Shown piece by piece: positions 1-4,447 of a stretch of 5,550 nt of DNA; position 1 is the stretch's first letter; each line of letters starts with the position of its first letter. The DNA lies in NCBI GenBank assembly GCA_024641365.1, contig JAHEDF010000289.1, positions 1 through 5,550 on the forward strand, written 5' to 3'. The notes under the pieces are model-generated. The model saw only the letters and a program-made list of their open reading frames with translations. It did no database searches and had not been told where the DNA came from. Source of the stretch: Planctomycetota bacterium (GTDB lineage: Bacteria; Planctomycetota; UBA11346). A program made the translations under genes and the position numbers.

Positions 1-81
1 GGTTATTTCTACAAAACCACCAGCATGAAGGCCAAGAAACGCCATAAAAAATAAAATTAAACAGACTCGCAGGTATTGCAT
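1..81 (-). CDS. small secreted protein, 5' end only (paralogue of the gene at 579-983)
   Basis: Twenty-seven codons from an ATG at 81 run off the left edge of the window. The first 21 residues are identical to the signal peptide of the protein encoded at 983-579: a hydrophobic core (CLILFFMAFLGL) with a likely signal peptidase I site after LHA. After residue 21 the two differ (GFVEIT here, SPTEIS there), so this is a paralogue rather than an exact copy. An AAGGA ribosome binding site lies 6 bases upstream (92 to 88), exactly as in the other copy. The function is unknown. Export across the inner membrane is the only supported property. The rest of the gene is outside the window, so it is not known whether it is intact. 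Confidence 0.7.
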   Translation of the reverse strand, partial: MQYLRVCLILFFMAFLGLHAGGFVEIT

Positions 82-87
82 TTGTTG

Positions 88-92
88 TCCTT
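88..92 (-). promoter_or_regulatory. ribosome binding site of the left small secreted gene
   Basis: AAGGA on the minus strand, 6 bases before the ATG at 81. The same site at the same distance precedes the paralogue (994 to 990), which supports both start codons. Confidence 0.7.
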
Positions 93-98
93 AGGTTC

Positions 99-129
99 GG
101 GGGTCGGGGGTCTGGGATCTGGGATAGGG
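99..129 (+). other. G-quadruplex-type motif in the leader of the left small gene
   Basis: Five G runs of 5, 5, 3, 3 and 3 bases are separated by loops of 2, 3, 4 and 3 bases, which satisfies the usual quadruplex pattern (four runs of three or more G, loops of 1-7). The G-rich strand is the template strand of the minus-strand gene, so the mRNA would be C-rich. The motif looks like a short tandem expansion of GGGGGTC and TGGGAT(C/A) units. The paralogous leader at 1001-1022 keeps only three runs of three or more G plus a GG. Confidence 0.6.
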
Positions 130-396
130 TTGGTGAGTTTACATGAGATTGACTGGCTAGAATGCCTTATTTACTTCCCTACGTATTATCAGGTATTTTG
201 AGGGTTATTTAGCTGCGTTAATTTCGCTTCACTGTTCATCTAGCAACATTGAAGTGAGTTTCAGCGGTACATTATTTTATTACACATTACTTATGGTTTC
301 CGTCTCGACATTAATGTTCTTTCATTTACGCAGCATTCATCCGTGACCAGAGAGATGTGCCGTGTTTCTAGCATCTGCCTGTAGAAAATTGCGCCC

Positions 397-438
397 TCAA
401 AAATTCATCGAATAAACCAGTAACTGCTGCGTAATCAT
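397..438 (-). CDS. possible 13-residue peptide or remnant of a decayed gene
   Basis: The minus strand has AAGGAG at 451-446, a 7-base spacer and ATG at 438, then 13 codons (MITQQLLVYSMNF) ending in TGA. A TATAAT box lies about 50 bases further upstream. Initiation signals this good before so short a frame suggest either a leader peptide or a gene that has lost its body. A second frame overlapping this one (DYAAVTGLFDEFLRAQF and on to a TAG near 370) looks protein-like, which would fit a frameshifted remnant. I do not recognise either peptide, and chance is a real alternative. Confidence 0.2.
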   Translation of the reverse strand: MITQQLLVYSMNF

Positions 439-445
439 GTTCTCA

Positions 446-451
446 CTCCTT
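446..451 (-). promoter_or_regulatory. Shine-Dalgarno sequence before the 13-codon frame
   Basis: AAGGAG, 7 bases before the ATG at 438. It matches the 16S rRNA anti-Shine-Dalgarno core well, but no gene of normal size follows. Confidence 0.35.
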
Positions 452-488
452 ATTTATTATCGTCATATCATCAGCAAGCGATGGGGTT

Positions 489-494
489 ATTATA
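489..494 (-). promoter_or_regulatory. possible -10 box (TATAAT) upstream of the 13-codon frame
   Basis: A perfect TATAAT on the minus strand about 50 bases before the ATG at 438. No good -35 lies at 17 bases. The best partner is TTTTCA at 515-510 with a short 15-base spacer. In AT-rich sequence this may be chance. Confidence 0.2.
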
Positions 495-560
495 AAAGAA
501 AGCGCATCTTGAAAATATATTGAATTCGAATTCTCTGATTCGGTTTGAATTTATACACAC

Positions 561-591
561 TACGGGCAGTTGTCAAAGTCATTCGCCCGTA
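561..591 (-). repeat. inverted repeat over the stop codon of the small secreted gene
   Basis: TACGGGC at 561-567 pairs perfectly with GCCCGTA at 585-591 across a 17-base loop. It includes the last codons and the TGA of the gene at 983-579. The 7-base stem is GC-rich, but no T-run follows on the minus strand, so it is not a standard intrinsic terminator. It could slow 3' decay of the mRNA or be chance. Confidence 0.35.
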
Positions 592-983
592 TACTCACTT
601 AATCTCAGCGATAATAAAGGTGGGCATTTTTCTTGGGCGTAGCCGCTGTTTGAGGGATCAGCGTTTGATATTAGTAATGAGCTTTTATCTAGATTTGATT
701 TTTCTATTTCAAATGACATTGATACCATTTTATTGTCTTTCTTAGCAATCTTTAACTCATTATTTTTACCATCACTAATTAATCTGACTCTTGTGTGTTT
801 GTCACCCTTAAATGTTACGGTTAGAGTCACTTTATTTTTGTTTTTCTGACTGTCGTTTTGAGTGACTGACAATTCCATTTCCTTTTGCAAATCACTATTC
901 TTGGATATTTCTGTAGGGCTACCGGCATGAAGGCCAAGAAACGCCATAAAAAATAAGATTAAACAGACTCGTAGGTATTGCAT
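579..983 (-). CDS. small secreted protein of unknown function
   Basis: A 134-residue protein. Residues 1-20 form a clear signal peptide (CLILFFMAFLGL core, likely cleavage after LHA), so it should act in the periplasm or outside the cell. The mature part is polar and rich in Lys, Ser and Asn. It alternates hydrophobic and polar residues (KVTLTVTF, RVRLIS, MVSMSFEIE), which suggests a small beta-sandwich fold. There is one Cys, near the C-terminus, and no lipobox. AAGGA 6 bases before the ATG fixes the start. A 215-base gap separates it from the peptidase-like gene upstream, so it may have its own promoter in the leader it shares with the paralogue at 81-1. The C-terminal 20 residues look less patterned than the rest, and a frameshifted or truncated end is possible. 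I recognise no family. Confidence 0.65.
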   Translation of the reverse strand: MQYLRVCLILFFMAFLGLHAGSPTEISKNSDLQKEMELSVTQNDSQKNKNKVTLTVTFKGDKHTRVRLISDGKNNELKIAKKDNKMVSMSFEIEKSNLDKSSLLISNADPSNSGYAQEKCPPLLSLRLSEYTGE

Positions 984-1059
984 TTGTTGTCCTTAGGTTC
1001 GGGGATCTGGGATTAGGGTTGGTGAGTTTACAGGTGATTGACTGGTTAGAATAGCCTTA
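903..1059. repeat. right copy of the diverged direct duplication (partner 1-169)
   Basis: It contains the first 27 or so codons of the small secreted gene plus leader, matching 1-169. Similarity is highest from the signal-peptide codons through the ribosome binding site. In the leader, a stretch including CCAGTCAATC and TGTAAACTCACCAACCCTA (minus strand) is kept in both copies and may contain a promoter or other regulatory site. Confidence 0.85.
990..994 (-). promoter_or_regulatory. ribosome binding site of the right small secreted gene
   Basis: AAGGA on the minus strand, 6 bases before the ATG at 983. It is conserved in the paralogous leader at 92-88. Confidence 0.7.
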
Positions 1060-1082
1060 CGAACGACTATGGATTATCTTAG

Positions 1083-1122
1083 TAAAAAAATAAAATAAAC
1101 GTCCATTGTTGGCTCAGATGGA
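1083..1122 (-). terminator. weak terminator-like hairpin after the peptidase-like gene
   Basis: On the minus strand, TCCAT pairs with ATGGA across an 11-base loop (1122 to 1102). A T-rich tract, with TTTATTTT and TTTTTTT runs, follows down to 1083. The stem is only 5 pairs with two G-C, so any termination would be weak. Its position about 80 bases past the stop at 1199 would suit the end of the sigma-fecR-peptidase transcript. Confidence 0.25.
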
Positions 1123-1198
1123 TTTTTATCATAGAGGAATTTCATTTTAGGTTATAGATTAATGGAAATGATGTGGCTCTCCGATTAAAATTATGGCA

Positions 1199-2122
1199 TT
1201 AGCCTCGTCGAATTCGTATTACTTTACCATTTCGCACAACAGCGTTAAGTCGTTTTTCGTTGTACCGTGATAGCGAAATTGGTATAGCATTATTATCTCG
1301 TAAGATAACACGCCATTTAAAACCATTTTGAATGGCTGCTTTTTCAGCGACGGATTCACTCTTACCAATTAGAGCGCCGTCTTTAGAATTAGTAATTATT
1401 TCTGCGTCTTCCCCACTTAATATGCGGCCAATTAGCACAGGGTTAGAAGAAACTCGTTTACTTTCTTTGCGTACAAAAAAAGCCTTTACCATGCCTGTCT
1501 CATTAACTTCGAACCACATATCACCAACACCAACTCCACTCGTACCCTGGGGACGGGAATCCTCTTCGTGAAGTACACTCGTTGAATCAAATACACGAAC
1601 TCTGTACCGACCATCAGCCTCAATAATTGGATGGCTTGCAATTAATAATACATGTCCAGTCGTTTTTCCCTCTTCTAATACTGGTTTACGCCATGAAAGA
1701 ATATCGCCTGGTTGAGCATCGGTTAGCCGAGGTATCATTTTCCATAAGCCATCTCCAGCTTCACCAACGCGCTCAAAAGTCTCAAAGAAGGTTGCTGCCA
1801 ATGGACGCGATTTCCACGGAGCAAGATCTCCGGTTGTAGCGAGATATGTTTCTGGAAAGGTTTTGCGTAACGCGTATCCAATAAAACCAGAACAGTCACA
1901 ATTAAATCGGCCTCCTCCCTCGTCGATGTCAGTCGAATGTTGGTAACTCGTTACTTTAATGTTTTTAACCATATCCTCTGCTGCAATGAATAATTGATGG
2001 CTTGATTTTACGTCCTGGGACTCAGCGCTTAAAAGAAGATTAGGTGCAGCTAACAACATCCCCAGTAGTAAAATAACATGCCAGTGATCCATGGCTTTTT
2101 TTAGGTTCTTTATTAGGAGCAT
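1199..2122 (-). CDS. exported NlpC/P60-like cysteine peptidase-fold protein with I78-inhibitor-like C-terminus
   Basis: A 307-residue protein. The N-terminus has Lys residues, a hydrophobic stretch (about 14-31) and a likely signal cleavage after LSA (residue 33), so it is exported. The NlpC/P60-like core follows: NCDCSGF with candidate nucleophile Cys77, AQPGDILSW at 136-144, and GHVLLI with candidate catalytic His157, then a third region with SHP and VFDST. Family members usually cut peptidoglycan stem peptides. The substrate here is not shown. Residues 248-307 (LIGK, then RVILRD, then YNEKRLNAVVRNGKVIRI and a final G) resemble the I78 family of small peptidase inhibitors, but lack their usual C-terminal Cys. 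The start is set by AAGGA 8 bases before the ATG. It lies 54 bases after the fecR-like gene and is probably co-transcribed. Fold assignment is fairly secure; enzymatic activity is inferred. Confidence 0.72.
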   Translation of the reverse strand: MLLIKNLKKAMDHWHVILLLGMLLAAPNLLLSAESQDVKSSHQLFIAAEDMVKNIKVTSYQHSTDIDEGGGRFNCDCSGFIGYALRKTFPETYLATTGDLAPWKSRPLAATFFETFERVGEAGDGLWKMIPRLTDAQPGDILSWRKPVLEEGKTTGHVLLIASHPIIEADGRYRVRVFDSTSVLHEEDSRPQGTSGVGVGDMWFEVNETGMVKAFFVRKESKRVSSNPVLIGRILSGEDAEIITNSKDGALIGKSESVAEKAAIQNGFKWRVILRDNNAIPISLSRYNEKRLNAVVRNGKVIRIRRG

Positions 2123-2176
2123 TCTGCGAATCCTTGGAAAATTGTAAGGCGAGAAATAATAGTCCGTTAATGCTGA

Positions 2177-3343
2177 TTACGGTTTTTTAATTATGAGCGT
2201 CATGGCAAACATCATTTTTTTCTCTATTTTGTTTTCAAAATGATACGCGGTAATATTAATAGAATATTGTCCGGGGTCTAAGCTCTTCATAGTTGGCACC
2301 CGTCGAACATCACCGAATATAAAAAACGGCGGTTTTGTTTGACGCTGTTCAGCGTCTACCTCTAGAGTGCCATCTGTCCCAACAAATTTATCATTTATAG
2401 TTGTGCTTATAGTTGATATTTTAATATCGCTATACAATTGTACGCTAAATTTTTCCCCCTGTTTTAAAATTGCTGTTCCATTGTTTTCATATTTCTGAGA
2501 CTCGCCAGATTCACTAATCAGAACGGCGTGCAGCGGATAATTATCTGCGACAAGCTCTTGTTGATGTGGACGAGTTACAATTAAAGACTGATGCGCATGA
2601 AGGGTAACATCTTCCCCAGCTTGATTACGGCTGCGTACGTGCCCGTGTTGGACTGCGACCGTGGTACTCTCGTCGGTTTCCGTTACTGTAAATTGTGTAC
2701 CAACAACTTGTGCAAAGGTATGGGTACCATGGACGATAAATTGCTGTGTCGGCTGTAATGGCTCTACATGACACATTACCTGTCCTGTAAATAAATGCAT
2801 ATCGCCTTTAGGATGAATGACGACTGAACTGTATGGGGCTAGTTCAATGCGAGCCTGTATGTCGTATAGAGTGAGGAGACAGGCCTCTTCTGTTGTTCGT
2901 ACGGTTTCTCCATACGACACGTGTTTTAAGGCAGTGGCACTAAGTTCACTCGTTTTATCAAAAAGCGCTCCAGAAATAACTGCGGCAGCATATTTATTAG
3001 CTGAATCGACAGGCGCCTTGTTTTGATAAAGAAATAAGGAAATTATTAACAGAAATGATGCGGCGAGGCCAGCTACTAGCGGAGAAAAAAGCACAGGTCG
3101 ACGATTTATAGTTTTCTTTTTATAATTATTTTTATTACTTGCGCGCACATGTGGGAATTTTTCTTTTTTTTCACGCAGTGAATTGATTTGCAAACATTGG
3201 ATCAGGGCTATGTCTTCAAGGCACATGGCGGTAAAGCGCATGCGAGCAGCACGATCCTGAGCTAAATGTTTTTCCAATACAAGTAGCTCATCATCGTTAA
3301 TGGTGCCATGAGACCATGACCATATAAGATCGTCTGTCGTCAT
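2177..3343 (-). CDS. FecR-domain transmembrane regulator (probable anti-sigma or signal-transmitting partner)
   Basis: A 388-residue protein. Residues 1-55 are a cytoplasmic helical segment (LIWSWSHGTINDDELLVLEKHL) like the N-terminus of planctomycete-type FecR proteins, where it contacts the sigma factor. A basic stretch (77-82) precedes one membrane helix (about 84-106). Residues about 120-255 form the FecR domain, with the signature VVGTQFTV and then VAVQHGHVRSRN (213-240). Residues about 288-386 look like an Ig-like beta domain (LKQGEKFSVQLY, LDPGQYSINITAY). I chose the ATG at 3343 because it overlaps the sigma stop codon as ATGA, the usual sign of translational coupling. A GTG 30 bases upstream, inside the sigma gene, has no ribosome binding site. 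The 3343 start also has only a weak one, consistent with coupling. No TonB-dependent receptor is seen nearby, so the signal is unknown. Confidence 0.85.
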   Translation of the reverse strand: MTTDDLIWSWSHGTINDDELLVLEKHLAQDRAARMRFTAMCLEDIALIQCLQINSLREKKEKFPHVRASNKNNYKKKTINRRPVLFSPLVAGLAASFLLIISLFLYQNKAPVDSANKYAAAVISGALFDKTSELSATALKHVSYGETVRTTEEACLLTLYDIQARIELAPYSSVVIHPKGDMHLFTGQVMCHVEPLQPTQQFIVHGTHTFAQVVGTQFTVTETDESTTVAVQHGHVRSRNQAGEDVTLHAHQSLIVTRPHQQELVADNYPLHAVLISESGESQKYENNGTAILKQGEKFSVQLYSDIKISTISTTINDKFVGTDGTLEVDAEQRQTKPPFFIFGDVRRVPTMKSLDPGQYSINITAYHFENKIEKKMMFAMTLIIKKP

Positions 3344-3903
3344 GGAGCCGTTCCCATTTTTCGCGTAATACACTCGGAAATAGCGTTACGCGAGCGCTTT
3401 AATATGGCATAAACAGATTGTAAAGTGCGCCCCAAGTTACGTGCGATCCGTTCGCAGTTTTCTTCATGTAAATAACGGGCAGTAATTACAGCCCGTGCAT
3501 CTTTTTTTAATTGATCAATACAGTCTGCCATCGCAGCGCGTCGATTTTTGGTTAGATGCTCATCTTGGTCTAATTCTTCAAAACACAGCTCAATTACGTC
3601 TGGGGATAAACATCGCTTAAGTCGTCGATCCTTGCGACCGAGTTCAAGTGATTTACGCCGAATAATTTCACGTAACCAATTTCTGGCATGGGCATCTTCT
3701 TCTGGAATGCGTGTTGGATCTTCAGCAACAATGAGCGATACTTCCTGAAAGATGTCCTCGGCTAAATGATAATCGTGAGTCAATGAATACGCGTAAGCCA
3801 ATAGATAATTTTGCTCTTGTTGTAAAAGAGAAACGGTTCTCATCCCCAAATGCGATGTCAGCTTCGCGGTTTGTGTCTTTTTGTTCATTTGTAAGTATTG
3901 CAT
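3340..3903 (-). CDS. ECF-type RNA polymerase sigma factor
   Basis: A 187-residue protein with the two-domain ECF layout. Region 2 spans about 28-95 (YLLAYAYSLTHDYHLAEDIFQEVSLIVAE, then NWLREIIRRKSLE), where it binds core polymerase and the -10 element. Region 4 spans about 125-180, with a helix-turn-helix around ERIARNLGRTLQSVYAILKR that reads the -35 element. Sequence and partner resemble the ECF group found with FecR proteins in Rhodopirellula and Verrucomicrobium. The start is uncertain. The ATG at 3903 has GAGG directly against it, with no spacer. The ATG at 3888 has no close ribosome binding site. The ATG at 3843 would still keep both domains. It overlaps the fecR-like gene by 4 bases. 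Its target promoters are not shown. The envelope genes around it are candidates by position only. Confidence 0.88.
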   Translation of the reverse strand: MQYLQMNKKTQTAKLTSHLGMRTVSLLQQEQNYLLAYAYSLTHDYHLAEDIFQEVSLIVAEDPTRIPEEDAHARNWLREIIRRKSLELGRKDRRLKRCLSPDVIELCFEELDQDEHLTKNRRAAMADCIDQLKKDARAVITARYLHEENCERIARNLGRTLQSVYAILKRSRNAISECITRKMGTAP

Positions 3904-3947
3904 CCTCAGGGGGCGATTAGGCGAAATTTTTTGGGGCTTAATTTTAA

Positions 3948-3960
3948 GCGCTTGGAGCGC
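3948..3960. repeat. small GC hairpin in the sigma-operon 5' leader
   Basis: GCGCT at 3948-3952 and AGCGC at 3956-3960 pair perfectly across 3 bases. If the promoter at 4050-4021 is used, this falls in the untranslated leader of the sigma mRNA, about 45 bases before the ATG at 3903. It could be structural or an operator half-site pair; chance is possible. Confidence 0.3.
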
Positions 3961-4020
3961 AATGACTTGGGTGATATCGGCTTATACGTATGCTGTTATT
4001 CGCAATCAGAAACATGCAAA

Positions 4021-4050
4021 ATTATACCCTCTCCATCACCGGTTTGCCAT
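4021..4050 (-). promoter_or_regulatory. candidate promoter of the sigma-fecR operon
   Basis: On the minus strand, ATGGCA (4050 to 4045, four of six matches to the -35 consensus) is followed after 18 bases by a perfect TATAAT (4026 to 4021). Transcription would start near 4014 and give a leader of about 110-125 bases before the sigma gene. It reads as a housekeeping-type promoter rather than an ECF one, so autoregulation by the encoded sigma is not evident from it. Confidence 0.5.
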
Positions 4051-4060
4051 CTCGCCTACA

Positions 4061-4073
4061 CAGATCACATCTG
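4061..4073. repeat. small palindrome just upstream of the sigma-operon promoter
   Basis: CAGAT, CAC, ATCTG: a perfect 5-base inverted repeat with a 3-base centre, about 10 bases upstream of the -35 box on the minus strand. Its position would suit an activator binding site. The repeat is short enough to be chance. Confidence 0.25.
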
Positions 4074-4181
4074 GTGACCGTGGCGATACTGTAACAACTA
4101 AATTTTTTGCCTAATCATGAGAGTAAGTGCAATCTAAGACGAGTGCTGGTTTGTACCGCCAGTGGCATTTACCGTTCTTTC

Positions 4182-4187
4182 AGGAGG
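4182..4187 (+). promoter_or_regulatory. perfect Shine-Dalgarno sequence before a 59-codon frame
   Basis: AGGAGG followed by a 7-base spacer and ATG at 4195, an ideal translation start. GCATTT at 4165-4170 can pair with AAATGC at 4193-4198, which would place the Shine-Dalgarno in the loop and the start codon in the stem of a hairpin. Confidence 0.45.
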
Positions 4188-4194
4188 CCCGAAA

Positions 4195-4374
4195 ATGCGC
4201 AGAGTGAAAATAAAAGTCGGGCTTTATCTACATGCCGCTTTCAACGTAAAATATTTAAATGGGGTAAATATTTTGCGCTCACTGAATAAACAGTCTTACA
4301 ATCTAGCTGAGTATAAATCAGCATTTTTAAATAAAAAATATTCTATTTTTATGATTTATTGTTTGCCCATTTAA
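4195..4374 (+). CDS. possible small basic protein, 59 residues, unknown function
   Basis: The ATG has AGGAGG 7 bases upstream, the best ribosome binding site in the window. The product is basic at the N-terminus (MRRVKIKVGLYLHAAF), has many Lys, Asn and Tyr residues, and ends with a hydrophobic stretch (SIFMIYCLPI) too short for a confident membrane helix. It has no recognisable domain. It stops 73 bases before the GTG of the gene at 4448 and could be co-transcribed with it. Against a real gene: the sequence is AT-rich, contains strong inverted repeats, and the composition resembles translated non-coding DNA. A GTG at 4162 would extend the frame by 11 codons but has no such site. Confidence 0.35.
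   Translation: MRRVKIKVGLYLHAAFNVKYLNGVNILRSLNKQSYNLAEYKSAFLNKKYSIFMIYCLPI
4245..4277. repeat. long AT-rich inverted repeat in the divergent region
   Basis: AAAATATTTA (4248-4257) and TAAATATTTT (4265-4274) are perfect 10-base arms around a 7-base loop that includes GGGG. Three more pairs extend the stem outward, one of them a G-U in RNA. It sits inside the possible 59-codon frame. No T-run follows, so it is not a standard terminator. A dimeric regulator site or an mRNA hairpin are both possible. Confidence 0.5.
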
Positions 4375-4380
4375 AAATAC
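4321..4380. repeat. nested AT-rich inverted repeats upstream of the gene at 4448
   Basis: The outer arms are GCATTTTTAAAT (4321-4332) and ATTTAAAAATAC (4369-4380), with one mismatch in 12. Inside them a second hairpin, AAAAATA (4334-4340) with TATTTTT (4344-4350), has a 3-base loop. Such repeats arise easily in AT-rich DNA, but two nested ones near a gene start could mark a binding site for a regulator or a bent-DNA region. Confidence 0.35.
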
Positions 4381-4434
4381 AGATGTTTTTTGAGCTATCA
4401 TTATGAGCCACGCTGTCATTATTCAGGCATGATT

Positions 4435-4441
4435 TAAGGAG
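4435..4441 (+). promoter_or_regulatory. ribosome binding site that decides the GTG start at 4448
   Basis: TAAGGAG, 6 bases before GTG. No ATG in this frame occurs until 4559, and that one lies at the start of the membrane helix without a ribosome binding site, so this site decides the start. Confidence 0.8.
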
Positions 4442-4447
4442 CGTTCT

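Larger units (their letters stand above)
1..169. repeat. left copy of a diverged direct duplication (partner 903-1059)
   Basis: Aligned by eye, this segment matches 903-1059 with an offset of 902 bases. It covers the start of the small secreted gene, its ribosome binding site and about 85 bases of leader. Bases 24-102 differ from the partner at only about 2 positions. Bases 1-23, in the mature-protein part, differ at about 8 of 23, nearly all transitions. This copy has about 12 extra bases in the G-rich tract. The match fades after base 169. The left end is cut by the window edge. Confidence 0.85.
170..578. other. non-coding stretch between the two small secreted genes
   Basis: I see no convincing gene here. 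Reading frames on both strands are short and broken. The stretch contains a minus-strand TATAAT at 494-489, a good ribosome binding site at 451-446 in front of a 13-codon frame, a perfect 12-base palindrome at 522-533, and an inverted repeat reaching into the end of the small secreted gene. This could be the decayed remnant of a gene between the paralogues. No IS ends or target-site duplications were recognised. Confidence 0.5.
3904..4447. other. divergent intergenic region with regulatory signals
   Basis: This region separates the minus-strand sigma operon from the plus-strand TonB-like/prenyltransferase-fold gene. Its left half holds a minus-strand promoter candidate (4050 to 4021) and two small inverted repeats (3948-3960 and 4061-4073). 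Its right half is AT-rich and holds a possible 59-codon gene with a perfect Shine-Dalgarno sequence, a strong AT hairpin (4245-4277) and a nested inverted repeat (4321-4380). I found no clear -35/-10 pair for the gene at 4448. Candidate -10 sites such as TATCAT at 4396-4401 lack a good -35. Confidence 0.6.

Noticed and set aside
522..533. Perfect 12-base palindrome GAATTCGAATTC
   Set aside because: It is two adjacent EcoRI-type sites. It does not extend beyond 12 bases, is not repeated elsewhere in the window, and has no clear link to a promoter.
1..578. Possible insertion sequence or mobile element between the two paralogues
   Set aside because: No terminal inverted repeats, target-site duplication or transposase frame could be identified. 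The repeat at 1-169 is explained by gene duplication.
545..745. A 66-codon plus-strand frame
   Set aside because: It is mostly antisense to the small secreted gene, which has a signal peptide, ribosome binding site and a paralogue.
3886..3903. The sigma gene's first codons (MQYLQ) resemble those of the small secreted genes (MQYLR)
   Set aside because: The match is only about 15 of 18 bases, does not extend upstream or downstream, and the sigma start codon itself is uncertain, so shared origin is not supported.
3881..4114. A 77-codon plus-strand frame over the sigma start and promoter
   Set aside because: It has no ribosome binding site, overlaps the promoter candidate and the start of the sigma gene on the other strand, and its product has no recognisable pattern.
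4107..4289. A 60-codon plus-strand frame
   Set aside because: It has no good Shine-Dalgarno sequence and overlaps, in another frame, the 59-codon candidate that has a perfect one.
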